DNA from: Kitasatospora sp. MMS16-BH015
GTDB taxonomy: Bacteria; Actinomycetota; Actinomycetes; Streptomycetales; Streptomycetaceae
DNA: 64,000 nt
NCBI RefSeq assembly: GCF_002943525.1
Contig: NZ_CP025394.1
Location: 3,596,001-3,660,000, forward strand
Reading direction: 5' to 3'
Positions 51,412-60,507 of the stretch are shown piece after piece (position 1 is the first letter of the stretch; the number at the start of each line of letters is the position of its first letter). The notes below the pieces were generated by a model, which was not told the origin of the DNA, made no database searches, and saw only the letters and a program-made list of their open reading frames with translations. A program made the position numbers and the translations under genes.

Positions 51412-52212
51412 ATGGACAGCACCGCCACGCCCCTCCCGCTCTTCGACCTGCCGTCTGTGCCCGCCGACGTACCGACCCTGCCGCAGCCGGCGGCCGCGCC
51501 CCACTCGGCGGCCCTGCCGGCCCTGGCCGGGCTCGACTGGCCCGCCCTGTACGAGGAGTTGGACCGGGAGGGGGTCGCGGTCACCCCACCGCTGCTGACC
51601 GCCGAGCAGTGCGCCGAGCTCGCCGACACCTTCGACCGCCCGGGGCTGTTCCGCTCCACCGTGGTGATGGAGCGGCACGGCTTCGGCCGCGGCACCTACA
51701 AGTACTACGCCGACCTCGATGCCGTGCCCCTCGTCCGGGCCCTGCGCGAGAGCCTCTACCCACCACTGGCCCGGCTGGCCAACCACTGGGCGGCCCAGCT
51801 GGGCGAACGCTCCTTCCCCGGCACCCTGGGCGAGTTGACGGCCGAGTGCGCCGCCCACGGCCAGCACCGGCCCACCCCGCTGCTGCTGCGGTACGGCGCG
51901 GGCGACCACGCCTGCCTGCACCAGGACGTCTACGGCGAGCTGGTCTTCCCGCTCCAGATCGCCATCCTGCTCGACCGCCCGGACCAGGACTTCACCGGGG
52001 GCGAGAGCGTCTTCGTCGAGCAGCGCCCCCGATCGCAGTCCCGCGCGATCGTCCGGCGCCCCGGCCAGGGCCAGGGCCTGGTCTTCCCGGTCCGCCACCG
52101 CCCGGTCCGCGGCCCGCACGGCTTCCAGCGCCACCCGATGCGGCACGGCACCAACACCGTGACCACCGGCCGGCGGCGCGTGCTGGGCGTCATCTTCCAC
52201 AACGCCGTCTGA
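51412..52212 (+). CDS. 2-oxoglutarate/Fe(II) oxygenase, AlkB-like DNA dealkylation type (copy 1)
   Basis: 266 residues from the ATG at 51412; starts at 51358/51361 are possible, as ribosome sites are weak for all. The iron site is CLHQD (His170, Asp172) and RHG (His245), with TTGRRRVLGVIFH downstream holding the 2-oxoglutarate arginines. DLVFPLQ-like strands (ELVFPLQIAI) and GGESVFVEQRPRSQS are shared with copy 2. It lies next to ogt and an Ada-like gene, so repair of alkylated DNA by oxidative demethylation is likely. A 16-bp tandem repeat covers its stop codon. Confidence 0.85.
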   Translation: MDSTATPLPLFDLPSVPADVPTLPQPAAAPHSAALPALAGLDWPALYEELDREGVAVTPPLLTAEQCAELADTFDRPGLFRSTVVMERHGFGRGTYKYYADLDAVPLVRALRESLYPPLARLANHWAAQLGERSFPGTLGELTAECAAHGQHRPTPLLLRYGAGDHACLHQDVYGELVFPLQIAILLDRPDQDFTGGESVFVEQRPRSQSRAIVRRPGQGQGLVFPVRHRPVRGPHGFQRHPMRHGTNTVTTGRRRVLGVIFHNAV

Positions 52213-52266
52213 CACCGACGCCGTCCGAAACCGACGCCGGCTGACACCGACGCCGTCTGACACCGA
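52203..52266. repeat. 16-bp tandem repeat, exactly four units
   Basis: Units start at 52203, 52219, 52235 and 52251 with pattern CGCCG(T/G)CTGACACCGA; unit 2 has two changes. The first unit contains the stop codon of copy 1 (TGA at 52210-52212). It is located between that stop and the ogt start. Confidence 0.85.
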
Positions 52267-52294
52267 ACCACTCGAGCAGAGAGCCAGAGAGACC

Positions 52295-52822
52295 ATGACG
52301 CTTTCCACCACCGTCTACACCACCGTTTACACCACCGTCGACAGCCCGCTGGGCCAGCTGCTGCTGGTGGGCGAGGAGTCGGCCACCGCCCCGGGCGGGA
52401 TCGCCCTCGCCTCCCTCTCCCTGCCCGGCCAGAAGGGCGGGGCCCAGGTGCAGGACGGCTGGCAGCGGGACGACGCGGCCTTCGCCGAGCCGGTCGCGCA
52501 GCTGGAGAAGTACTTCGCCGGCGAGCCGGCCGGCTTCGCCCTGGAGACCACCGTCCGCGGCACCGACTTCCAGCGCCGGGTCTGGGCCGCCCTGGAGGCC
52601 ATCCCGTACGGCACCGTCACCACCTACCGGCAGATCGCCGAGCAGGCCGGCTCCCCCGCCGCCGTGCGGGCCGTCGGCGCGGCCATCGGCGCCAACCCGC
52701 TGCTGATCGTCCGCCCCTGCCACCGGGTGATCGGCGCCAACGGCTCGCTCACCGGCTACGCGGGCGGCCTCCCGGCCAAGCAGCACCTGCTCGCCCTCGA
52801 GGGCGTCCGCACGGCCGCGTGA
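52295..52822 (+). CDS. ogt: Methylated-DNA-protein cysteine methyltransferase (O6-alkylguanine repair)
   Basis: 175 residues. The acceptor cysteine is in PCHRV (Cys142), preceded by FQRRVWAALEAIPYGTVTTYRQIAEQAG and followed by GANGSLTGYAGGLPAKQHLLALE, the full Ogt/MGMT pattern. The suicide transfer of alkyl groups from O6-alkylguanine directly reverses nitrosourea damage. The N-terminus holds a 12-base repeat (TTVYTTVYTTV). The position between two oxygenases indicates a dedicated resistance operon. Confidence 0.95.
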   Translation: MTLSTTVYTTVYTTVDSPLGQLLLVGEESATAPGGIALASLSLPGQKGGAQVQDGWQRDDAAFAEPVAQLEKYFAGEPAGFALETTVRGTDFQRRVWAALEAIPYGTVTTYRQIAEQAGSPAAVRAVGAAIGANPLLIVRPCHRVIGANGSLTGYAGGLPAKQHLLALEGVRTAA

Positions 52823-52833
52823 GGGAGACACCC

Positions 52834-53580
52834 GTGATCACCGAACCCGCAGCCGCGCTGCCCGGGATGCTGCCCGACTCGTTCGCCGACCGGGTCGCGG
52901 CGGCCGACTGGGCGGCCCTGGGCGAGGAGTTGGACGCCCACGGCTGCGCGGCCACCCCGCAGCTGCTCACCCCGGCCGAGTGCCGGGAGATCATCGCGTA
53001 CTACGACCGGCCGGAGCTCTTCCGCACCACCGTGGACATGGCCCGGCACCGCTTCGGCTCCGGCCAGTACCGATACTTCACCCATGACCTGCCCGAGCCC
53101 GTGCGCGGGCTGCGCGAGGCGTTCTACCCGCACCTGCGCACGATCGGCACCCGCTGGGCGGAGCTCCTGGGCCGGCCGGCGCCCTGGCCGGCCGAGTTCG
53201 ACCGCTGGCTGGAGGAGTGCCACCGGGGCGGGCAGGCCAAGTCCTCGCAGATCCTGCTCCGTTACGAGGCCGGGGACTGGAACGCCCTGCACCGCGACCT
53301 CTTCGGCGACCTGGTCTTCCCGCTCCAGGTGGTGATCGGCCTCGACGAGCACGGCACCGACTACACCGGCGGCGAGTTCCTGCTGGTCGAGCAGCGGCCG
53401 CGCGCCCAGTCCCGGGGCACCACCACCGTGCTGCGGCAGGGCCACGGCCTGGTCTTCACCACCCGCGACCGCCCGGTCCGCTCGGCCCGCGGCTGGTCCG
53501 CGAGCCCGGTCCGGCACGGAGTCAGCACCGTCCGCTCCGGCCGGCGGCACGCGCTGGGCCTGGTGTTCCATGACGCCTGA
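52834..53580 (+). CDS. 2-oxoglutarate/Fe(II) oxygenase, AlkB-like DNA dealkylation type (copy 2)
   Basis: 248 residues from the GTG at 52834, with GGGAG upstream; a GTG at 52819 overlapping the ogt stop is an alternative. Marks shared with copy 1 are LHRDLFGDLVFPLQV, GGEFLLVEQRPRAQS and RHGVSTVRSGRRHALGLVFH, and the same FRTTVDMARHRFGSGQYRYF opening, so the two arose by duplication. Both are on the same operon with ogt in between, and the sequence suggests divergence of substrate preference rather than a fresh copy. Confidence 0.87.
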   Translation: MITEPAAALPGMLPDSFADRVAAADWAALGEELDAHGCAATPQLLTPAECREIIAYYDRPELFRTTVDMARHRFGSGQYRYFTHDLPEPVRGLREAFYPHLRTIGTRWAELLGRPAPWPAEFDRWLEECHRGGQAKSSQILLRYEAGDWNALHRDLFGDLVFPLQVVIGLDEHGTDYTGGEFLLVEQRPRAQSRGTTTVLRQGHGLVFTTRDRPVRSARGWSASPVRHGVSTVRSGRRHALGLVFHDA

Positions 53581-53884
53581 CCGGCCGTCGGCCGCCCGGG
53601 GCGAGCACCCGGCCCGGCGGCCCGGCTACACCCTGCTGGGAGCCGACGGCCGGCCCTACCGCAGCAGCAGCCCCGGCGCCTTGGGCGGCCACCGCCGGGG
53701 CCGGCTGTACGGCCGGCTGGACTGCTCCTCCGCCCTGCGCGCGATAGCCGCCGGCGGCTACGTCAAGCACCGGGTCTTCTTCGCCGACGAGGCCACCGCG
53801 GTCGCCGCCGGCTACCGGCCGTGCGCCACCTGCCTCCCGGTCGAGTACCGCCGCTGGGCGGCCGGACGAGAGGACCGACGATGA
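53570..53884 (+). CDS. Ada-type metal-binding domain protein
   Basis: 104 residues, overlapping the previous stop by 11 bases and the next start by 4. GRLYGRLDCSSALRAIA and VFFADEATAVAAGYRPCATCLP match the N-terminal zinc domain of Ada, which takes methyl groups from phosphotriesters. Here three cysteines are visible (LDC, and CATC) where Ada has four. It could repair phosphotriesters or act as an alkylation sensor. Confidence 0.8.
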   Translation: MTPDRPSAARGEHPARRPGYTLLGADGRPYRSSSPGALGGHRRGRLYGRLDCSSALRAIAAGGYVKHRVFFADEATAVAAGYRPCATCLPVEYRRWAAGREDRR

Positions 53885-54723
53885 CCCGCACCCCGAAGCC
53901 CGCCGACTCCCGCTCCCCGCGGGCCGGATCGGCCGAGCCCGTCCTCCGACGGGGTCCGCTGCCGGCCGGGCCGGCGGGGCTCGCCTCCGACGGCCCGCGC
54001 CCGGGCCGGCCCTGGTCCCCGTCGGCCGGAGCCGCCGAGCCCGCTGCCCGGCCGGCCGCACCGCTGGTCAGGCCGACCGGGCCCACCGGCCACAGCCTGC
54101 GCCCGGCTCGGCCGGGGTCCTCGCAGGCCGGGGCGGCGGGGGCCTCGCCGGTCGGGCCGGCGGGGGCCTTCGCGCCGCGCCCGGCCCGGCCCGGGTCCCC
54201 GCTGGTCGGGCCGGCGGAGCTCGCCGTGCACGGCCCGCTCGCCGCTCCCCGGCCGCACGGCGAGGGCGAGTTGGCCGCGCTGGTCGGCCGGCTCACTGCG
54301 GCGCGGGCGCGGACGGTCTGCGTCGGGCACAGCCGGGACGAGGCCTCCCGGGCCGCCGCGCTGGCGTTCGCCGAGGCCTGGGGCGCCCTGCCGGGCCGGC
54401 TGGTGTCGGCCGTCGTGGACTGGCCCGAGCAGGCGGCCTCCTGGCTGCGGCCCGCCCGGCGGCTGGCCGCCGGCCAGCCGGACGCCTGGGTGATCGCGGC
54501 GGCGCCGCTCGGCTGGGCCCAACTGGCCCGCCGGCTGCGCCAGAGCACCGACTGGGAACCGGCCCGCACCTACGGCTTCGCCTCCCTCGCCCAGGCAGAC
54601 CTCCTCACCCTCGCGGGCCCCGGCACCCTGGAGGGCCTGCGCGGCGTGACCGCCGACGGCGGCTGCTGGGAGGTCGCCGACGACGCACTGACCGGATACC
54701 CGGCACCCCGGCAGTCGCCGTGA
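53881..54723 (+). CDS. Hypothetical protein with Pro/Gly/Ala-rich N-terminus
   Basis: 280 residues, ATGA-coupled to the Ada-like gene. Residues 1-130 are low-complexity (repeated GPAG/RPA), probably disordered. Residues ~130-280 form a compact domain (TVCVGHSRDEASRAAALAFAEAWG, then DAWVIAAAPLGWAQLARRL). No family was recognised. Coupling suggests a role with DNA repair, but the composition could also be that of a spurious extension of a shorter gene. Confidence 0.6.
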   Translation: MTRTPKPADSRSPRAGSAEPVLRRGPLPAGPAGLASDGPRPGRPWSPSAGAAEPAARPAAPLVRPTGPTGHSLRPARPGSSQAGAAGASPVGPAGAFAPRPARPGSPLVGPAELAVHGPLAAPRPHGEGELAALVGRLTAARARTVCVGHSRDEASRAAALAFAEAWGALPGRLVSAVVDWPEQAASWLRPARRLAAGQPDAWVIAAAPLGWAQLARRLRQSTDWEPARTYGFASLAQADLLTLAGPGTLEGLRGVTADGGCWEVADDALTGYPAPRQSP

Positions 54724-54840
54724 TGACAATCGGATCGCCCGGGAACTCCTCGGCCTAGGCAGCCGACAGCTCTGGGGACGGCACCGCCCGGTGTCGCGCC
54801 AAGAGCTGAAGGGCCTCCCCATGCGCGCACCCGGCAGACC

Positions 54841-56307
54841 GTGCTCGGGACTCCCCCGTTGAGCCGGATAGAGCCGGCTGCCCGCGCGGGCGACCGGTGG
54901 AGCCTGGTGGCGGTGGCGGGCCTGCTGTCGTTCACCGCGATGCTCGACATGAACGTGGTGACCATCGCGGTGGGCGACCTCGCCCGGGAGCTGCGAGTCC
55001 CGGCGGCCACCGCGCAGTGGGCCGTCCTCGGATACCAACTCCCGCTGGTCGCCCTGCTCCTGCCGGTCGGACGGTGGCTCGACCGGGCGGCGGTCCGCCC
55101 GGCGCTCGGGGCGGCGCTCGCCGGCTTCGCCCTCGGCTGCGGGGCGGCGGCCCTCGCCCCCTCGATCGGCTGGCTGATCGCCGCCCGGCTGATGCAGGGG
55201 GCCTGCGGCTCGGTGCTGTTCGTGCTGATGCCGGTGCTGGCCGCGGGCGCCGTCCGGCCGGAGTTGCGCGGGCGGGCGATGAGCGTGCCCGCGACTCTCG
55301 GGCCGCTCGGCGCGGTCGCCGGGCCGGCGATCGGCGGCCTGCTGCTGGACCACCTCGGCTGGCGGGCCGTCTTCCTGGTCGTCCCGCCGGTCTGCCTGGC
55401 CGCCTGGCTGACGGCCCGCCGGGCCCTCCCGTCCACACCACCACCGCCCCGGCCGGGGCGAGCCGCGCTCGGCGCGGCCGCACCGGCAGCCGCCACGGTC
55501 ACACCGCCGCACCGCCCGGCACGGGCCGCGTTCGGCGAGGCCGGGCTGGTGGCCGGGGCGGTGGCGGCGGTGCTGCTGGGGCTGACCTTCGCCGCCGGTG
55601 CGCCGGGCTGGGCGTTGCTGGTGCTCGCCGGGATCCCGCCTGCGGTGGGGTGGTTGCGCCGGCCGGGTGGGCGGGCGGTGCGGGAGGTGCTGCGGGCGGG
55701 CCGCACCGCCGGTGTGCACGGGGCGGTGCTGGCGCTCGGTGCGGGCTTCGCGGCCACGCACCTCGTCCTGGCGCTGCAGTTGCAGCGGGACGGTCGGCAC
55801 AGCGCCACCGCCACCGGCCTGGTGCTGCTCTGCTTCCCCCTGGCGATGGGGGTGTTCGGCCCGCTGGGCGGGCGGCTGGCCGACCGGTTCACCCCGCGCA
55901 GGGTGGCGGCCGCCGGTGGCGCCCTGACGGCGCTCGGCCTCCTCTCCCTGGTACCGCTGGAAGCGGGTTGGTCGCTGCCGTCGATCGCCTGGCGGCTCGC
56001 CCTGGCCGGGGCCGGCACGGGCCTGTACGGCGGCCCGGTGCAGGCGCTGGTGATGGCGGCGGCGCCGCCGGGCCGGGCCGCGACCGCCGGGGCGGCCGTG
56101 CAGCTGGCCCGCAGCCTGGGCTTCACGCTCGGCCCAGCACCGGCGGTCGCCCTGTGGAGCCACTGGGGCCCGCACCCGGCACTGTTCGCCGCCTTCCTGG
56201 CCACCGCCCTGGCGGCCGGCCTGCTCGCCGTCCCGGCCCGGCAGCCGCGCGCCGTCCCGAGCCCCGACCCCCGCCGGCCGGCGGACGCACCGCTCGACCG
56301 CGCCTGA
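54841..56307 (+). CDS. MFS exporter, DHA2-like (14-span)
   Basis: 488 residues from a GTG. LLSFTAMLDMNVVTIAVGDLARELRVPAATAQWAVLGYQL is the DHA2 signature at span 1-2. LMQGACGSVLFVL and GPLGAVAGPAIGGLLLDHLGWRAVFL follow, then multiple hydrophobic spans. It leads the isonitrile-type operon, and product export or resistance is likely. An Ala/Pro-rich loop lies near residues 200-220. Confidence 0.9.
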   Translation: MLGTPPLSRIEPAARAGDRWSLVAVAGLLSFTAMLDMNVVTIAVGDLARELRVPAATAQWAVLGYQLPLVALLLPVGRWLDRAAVRPALGAALAGFALGCGAAALAPSIGWLIAARLMQGACGSVLFVLMPVLAAGAVRPELRGRAMSVPATLGPLGAVAGPAIGGLLLDHLGWRAVFLVVPPVCLAAWLTARRALPSTPPPPRPGRAALGAAAPAAATVTPPHRPARAAFGEAGLVAGAVAAVLLGLTFAAGAPGWALLVLAGIPPAVGWLRRPGGRAVREVLRAGRTAGVHGAVLALGAGFAATHLVLALQLQRDGRHSATATGLVLLCFPLAMGVFGPLGGRLADRFTPRRVAAAGGALTALGLLSLVPLEAGWSLPSIAWRLALAGAGTGLYGGPVQALVMAAAPPGRAATAGAAVQLARSLGFTLGPAPAVALWSHWGPHPALFAAFLATALAAGLLAVPARQPRAVPSPDPRRPADAPLDRA

Positions 56308-56351
56308 CCAGTCGCCCCCATCAACGCTTACCCACCGAGGAGTGCACCCGC

Positions 56352-58184
56352 ATGTGCGGCATCACCGGATGGGTGTCGTTCACCGACGACACCCGCGAGC
56401 CCACCCCCGTCATCGAGGCCATGACGGCCACCCTGGCCCGGCGGGGCCCGGACGCCGGCGGCGTCTGGGCCGGCGCGCACGCCGCGCTGGGCCACCGCCG
56501 CCTGTCCGTGCTCGACCTGGCCGGTGGCACGCAGCCGATGGTCGACCGCGCGGCCGGGCCGACGGCCGTGCTGTCGTACAGCGGTGAGGTGTACAACCAT
56601 CACCAGCTGCGGGCCGAACTGCGCCGGCTGGGCCACGAGTTCCGCACTCGCAGCGACACCGAGGTGGTGCTGCGCGGGTACCTGGAGTGGGGCGAGGGGC
56701 TGGCCGACCGACTGGAGGGGATGTACGCCCTCGCGGTCTGGGACGAGCGGCGCGAACGGCTGCTGCTGGTGCGCGACCGGCTGGGGGTCAAGCCGCTGTA
56801 CTGGGCGCAGATCGAGGGCGGGCTGGCCTTCGGGTCCGAGCCGAAGGCGCTGTTCGCCCATCCCGAGCTCTCGCCCGTGGTGGACGCCGACGGGCTGCGG
56901 CACGCGTACGGGCTGCTGTTCGACACCGGGCCGACACTCTGGGCCGGGGTGCGCGAGGTCGAGCCGGGCGGGGTGCTGGTGCTCGACCGCGCCGGCCGCC
57001 GCGAGCGCCGCTACTGGGAGCTGACGGCCCGTGAGCACACCGACGACCTGCCCGGCACGGTCGAGCGGGTCCGCTCGCTGGTCAACCGGGCGGCCCGGGC
57101 GCAGCTGGAGGCGGACGTCCCGCTCTGCAGTCTGCTCTCCGGCGGGCTGGACTCCACGGTGGTCACCGCGCTGGTGGCCGACGAACTGCGGCTGGCCGAG
57201 GGCCCGCAGGCCCGGCTGCGCTCGTACGCGGTGGACTACAGCGACCAGGCCGAGCGGTTCACCGGCGACGTGCTGCGCACCGGGCACGACACGCCGTTCG
57301 CCGCCGAGGCCGGTGCGTTCATCGGCACCGAGCACGCCACCGTGGTGCTCGACCCGGCCCGACTGCTGGATCTGGAGCACCGCCGGGCCGTGGTCGCCGC
57401 CCGGGATTCGCCGATCGGCGTCGGCGACATGGACACCTCGCTGTACCTGCTCTTCGGCCGGATCCGCGAGCACTCGACGGTGGCGCTCTCCGGCGAGGCC
57501 GCCGACGAGGTGTTCGGCGGGTACCCGTGGTTCCACGACCCCAAGGCGCGGGCCGCCGCCACCTTCCCCTGGCTGCTGGTCACCGGCGACGAGGCCGCGA
57601 TGCCGCTGCACCCCGGGCTGGCGCCGCTGCTGCGGATCGGCGAGTACCGCGCCGACACCTACCGGGACGCGCTCGCCGCCGTGCCGCACCTCGACGGCGA
57701 GAGCCCGGTCGAACACCGCCAGCGCGAGCTGCAGCACCTGTCGCTGACCCGCTGGCTGCGCCAACTGCTGCACCGCAAGGACAGGTTGTCGATGGCCCAG
57801 GGCCTGGAGGTGCGCGTCCCGTACTGCGACCACCGGCTGGTCGAATACGCCTTCACCACCCCGTGGGCGCTGCAGAGCCACGACGGCCGGGAGAAGAGCC
57901 TGCTGCGCGAGGTGGCCCGCGGCCTCGCCCCGGCCTCGGTGCTCGCCCGCCCCAAGAACCACTACCCGGCCACCCACCACGCCGAGTACAACCGCGGCCT
58001 GCAGCGGCTCGCCGCCGAGGCGCTGACGGTGCCCGGGGTGCGCGACCTGGCCGACGAGCGGGCCCTCAAGACCGACCTCGACACCCCCGCCGAGCAGCTC
58101 GCCTGGGGCCGCCGCCTGCGGTTGGAGCGGGTGCTCGACCTCGCGCTCTGGCTGGAGCACCACCGCCCCACCCTCGCCCTCTGA
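56352..58184 (+). CDS. asnB: Asparagine synthetase-like glutamine amidotransferase
   Basis: 610 residues beginning MCGITGWVSF, so Cys2 is the N-terminal glutaminase nucleophile. The synthetase half has the PP-loop LLSGGLDSTVV and VALSGEAADEVFGGYPWF, plus RKDRLSMAQGLEVRVPYCDHRLVEY near the end. The family amidates a carboxylate using glutamine and ATP. The gene is 45 bases after MFS and 16 before the P450, in one operon with an isonitrile synthase. It may be a pathway amidotransferase rather than primary asparagine synthesis; this is an inference. Confidence 0.92.
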   Translation: MCGITGWVSFTDDTREPTPVIEAMTATLARRGPDAGGVWAGAHAALGHRRLSVLDLAGGTQPMVDRAAGPTAVLSYSGEVYNHHQLRAELRRLGHEFRTRSDTEVVLRGYLEWGEGLADRLEGMYALAVWDERRERLLLVRDRLGVKPLYWAQIEGGLAFGSEPKALFAHPELSPVVDADGLRHAYGLLFDTGPTLWAGVREVEPGGVLVLDRAGRRERRYWELTAREHTDDLPGTVERVRSLVNRAARAQLEADVPLCSLLSGGLDSTVVTALVADELRLAEGPQARLRSYAVDYSDQAERFTGDVLRTGHDTPFAAEAGAFIGTEHATVVLDPARLLDLEHRRAVVAARDSPIGVGDMDTSLYLLFGRIREHSTVALSGEAADEVFGGYPWFHDPKARAAATFPWLLVTGDEAAMPLHPGLAPLLRIGEYRADTYRDALAAVPHLDGESPVEHRQRELQHLSLTRWLRQLLHRKDRLSMAQGLEVRVPYCDHRLVEYAFTTPWALQSHDGREKSLLREVARGLAPASVLARPKNHYPATHHAEYNRGLQRLAAEALTVPGVRDLADERALKTDLDTPAEQLAWGRRLRLERVLDLALWLEHHRPTLAL

Positions 58185-58199
58185 CCGGAAGGACCCCCC

Positions 58200-59492
58200 G
58201 TGACCGACCTCGACCACCCCACCGCCCTCCCCGCCTCACCCGCCGCCCGCTGCCCGGTCACCGGGCAGGCGGCCGGCGAGCCGATCCCGCTGCTCGGCGC
58301 GGCGTACAAGCGCGACCCCTACGAGCTGTACCGCCGGATGCGGGCGGCCGGGCCGGTGCACAAGGTCCGCTTCCCGTCCGGCATCCACGCCTGGTTGGTG
58401 ACGGGCTACGCCGCCGCGCACGCCACCCTGAACGACCCCCGGCTGGGCAAGGACCACGCGCTGGGCAACGAGAACTGGCGCCGCCTGGCCTCGATCATGC
58501 CGGAGCCGCAGCACTCCCAGCTCCAGGTGCACCTGCTGCACCAGGACGCGCCCCGGCACACCGCGATGCGCCGCCTGATCACCGAGGCCTTCACCGCCCG
58601 CCGGGTGGAGGAACTGAGCTGCCGCTTCCAGGAGTTGGCCGACGAGCTGGTGGACGAACTGCCCGCACAGGGCGGGGCCGACCTGGTGGCCGGCTTCGCC
58701 GCGCACTACCCCTTCCGGGTGCTCGCCGAGGTGATCGGCCTCTCCCCCGCACTGGCCGCCCGGTTCGACCGCGACTGGGGCAAGGTCGTCCAGCCGGTCG
58801 GTCCGCAGGACCCGGGCCGACCCGCGTACGAGGGCCGGTTGCGCGCCCTCCAGGGGTACATCGCCGAGGTGGTCGCCGCCCAGCGGGCACACACCGCACC
58901 CACCCTGCTGCGCCGGCTGGTACTGGCCCGGGACGAGGGCGAACTCACCCGCGAGGAGCTCGACTCGATGGTCTTCCAGCTGCTGGTGGCGGGCCAGGAG
59001 CCGGTCACCAACCAGATCAGCACCATGCTGGTCACCCTGCTGCGCCACCCGGACCAGCTGGCCCGACTGCGCGAGGAGCCCGGGCTGCTGCCCCGGGCGG
59101 TCGAGGAACTCCTGCGCCACGACAGCGCGTTCGAGCTCACCACCTGGCGGTTCCTGGCCGAGGACGCCGAGCTGCACGGCACCCGTGTCCCGGCCGGTGA
59201 CTCGATCATCGTCTCGCTCTGTGCCGCCAACCGTGACCCCGACCAGTACCCCGACGCCGACGCCCTCGACTTCGACCGCCCCCGCGGCACCCACCTGGCC
59301 TTCGGCCACGGCAGCCACCTCTGCCCCGGCGCCGCCCTCGCCCGGGCCGAACTCCGGATCGCCCTGGGCACCTTGATCCGCCGCCTGCCCGGCCTGCGCC
59401 CGGCCGGCGACCTGGACGAGCTGACCTGGATCCCCGCCGTCCTGGCCCGCGGGGTCGACAGCCTGCCCGTGGCCTACGACCGCCGCCACTGA
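58200..59492 (+). CDS. Cytochrome P450
   Basis: 430 residues from a GTG, 16 bases after asnB. The haem-ligand motif is FGHGSHLCPGAALAR (Cys375), the I-helix reads VAGQEPVTNQIST and the K-helix has ELLR-type EEL.RH. It is soluble and actinobacterial in type; redox partners are not encoded in the window. It follows a PvcA-like pathway order, so it may oxidise the isonitrile amino-acid derivative (hydroxylation, decarboxylation or coupling). Confidence 0.93.
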   Translation: MTDLDHPTALPASPAARCPVTGQAAGEPIPLLGAAYKRDPYELYRRMRAAGPVHKVRFPSGIHAWLVTGYAAAHATLNDPRLGKDHALGNENWRRLASIMPEPQHSQLQVHLLHQDAPRHTAMRRLITEAFTARRVEELSCRFQELADELVDELPAQGGADLVAGFAAHYPFRVLAEVIGLSPALAARFDRDWGKVVQPVGPQDPGRPAYEGRLRALQGYIAEVVAAQRAHTAPTLLRRLVLARDEGELTREELDSMVFQLLVAGQEPVTNQISTMLVTLLRHPDQLARLREEPGLLPRAVEELLRHDSAFELTTWRFLAEDAELHGTRVPAGDSIIVSLCAANRDPDQYPDADALDFDRPRGTHLAFGHGSHLCPGAALARAELRIALGTLIRRLPGLRPAGDLDELTWIPAVLARGVDSLPVAYDRRH

Positions 59493-59581
59493 CCCACCTC
59501 GCCGCAGACCCTCCCCACCGCAGAGCGGTCCGGCCCCGAGCCCGCCGGACCGCCACCAGCCGTGCCCCGACGGAGCCCCTG

Positions 59582-60505
59582 ATGCCTTCCACTGCCACCC
59601 CGACCGCGATCTCCGCCGCCATCCTCGACCTGCTGCTGCCCCACCGACGCGGCGGCGCCTCGGAACTCCCCTGCCGGCCCGCCGACTTCCCCGAGCAGCT
59701 GCGCCAGCTGGACGCCTTCACGGCCACCCAGGAGGAGGTCGTCTTCACCCTGCCCGGCTTCCCCTGCAAGTCGCCCAGCCCCGACAAGGTGCTCGGCCAC
59801 CTTCCCGACGAGGGCGAGCGCCGCGCACTGGCCTTCCTCGACGAACTCTGCGCCTCCGTCCGGGCCGTCCACCCGCCCGGCGCCCGGCTGGTGGTCTGCT
59901 CCGACGGGCACGTGTTCGGTGACCTGATCCGGGTGCCGGACGAACACATCGACGCCTACTCCGACGCGCTGAAGGCGATGATCGAGCACGAGGGGCTGCG
60001 GCGGCTGTCCGTCTTCGACCTGCGCGACGTGCTCGGCGAGCTGCCGCACGAGACCAAGCGGGCGCTGGTGCACGCCCGTTACGCACCCACGGTCGAGCAG
60101 TTGCGGGCCGAGCTCCGCACGGACGAGCAGTCCCGCGCCCTCTACTGCGGCATCACCCGCTTCCTCACCGAGGACACCGTGGACTTCACCGGCACCCGCT
60201 CCGCGCTCCAGCGCGAGTGCAGACGGCGCGCCTACGGCGTGATCCAGCGCAGTCGGGCCTGGGGCGAGCTGATCGCCGAGCACCACCCCCGCTCGGTGCG
60301 GCTCTCGATCCACCCGCAGCCGCGCGGCGCGGCCAAGTTCGGCATCCGCCTGCTGGCGGCGGCCGACGCCTGGACCACCCCCTGGCACGCCACTCCGCTG
60401 CGCCGGGCCGACGGCCGGTTCGAGCTGGTCCGCCGGGCCGAGGCCGAGGCGAGGGGCCGGCTGGTGCTCCGGGCGGGCCGGCCCAGCCACTACGAGGCCA
60501 CCTGA
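59582..60505 (+). CDS. Isonitrile (isocyanide) synthase, PvcA/DIT1 family
   Basis: 307 residues. GFPCKSPSPDKVLGHLPDEGERRALAFLDELC near 55-90 and LVVCSDGHVFGDLIRVPDEHIDAYSDALKAM near 100-130 are the family's core motifs, followed by RSVRLSIHPQP and KFGIRLLAAADAWTTPWH. Members make tyrosine or tryptophan isonitrile using ribulose-5-phosphate as carbon donor, leaving a vinyl or saturated isonitrile after later steps. It is the last gene in the operon, with MFS, asnB and P450. The substrate amino acid is not deducible. Confidence 0.9.
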   Translation: MPSTATPTAISAAILDLLLPHRRGGASELPCRPADFPEQLRQLDAFTATQEEVVFTLPGFPCKSPSPDKVLGHLPDEGERRALAFLDELCASVRAVHPPGARLVVCSDGHVFGDLIRVPDEHIDAYSDALKAMIEHEGLRRLSVFDLRDVLGELPHETKRALVHARYAPTVEQLRAELRTDEQSRALYCGITRFLTEDTVDFTGTRSALQRECRRRAYGVIQRSRAWGELIAEHHPRSVRLSIHPQPRGAAKFGIRLLAAADAWTTPWHATPLRRADGRFELVRRAEAEARGRLVLRAGRPSHYEAT

Positions 60506-60507
60506 GC

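Noticed and set aside
40048..54723. Calling cluster B the streptozotocin cluster
   Set aside because: The sznE/sznF pair matches, but no glucosamine-related gene was seen and the neighbours could not be compared, so only the nitrosation unit is named.
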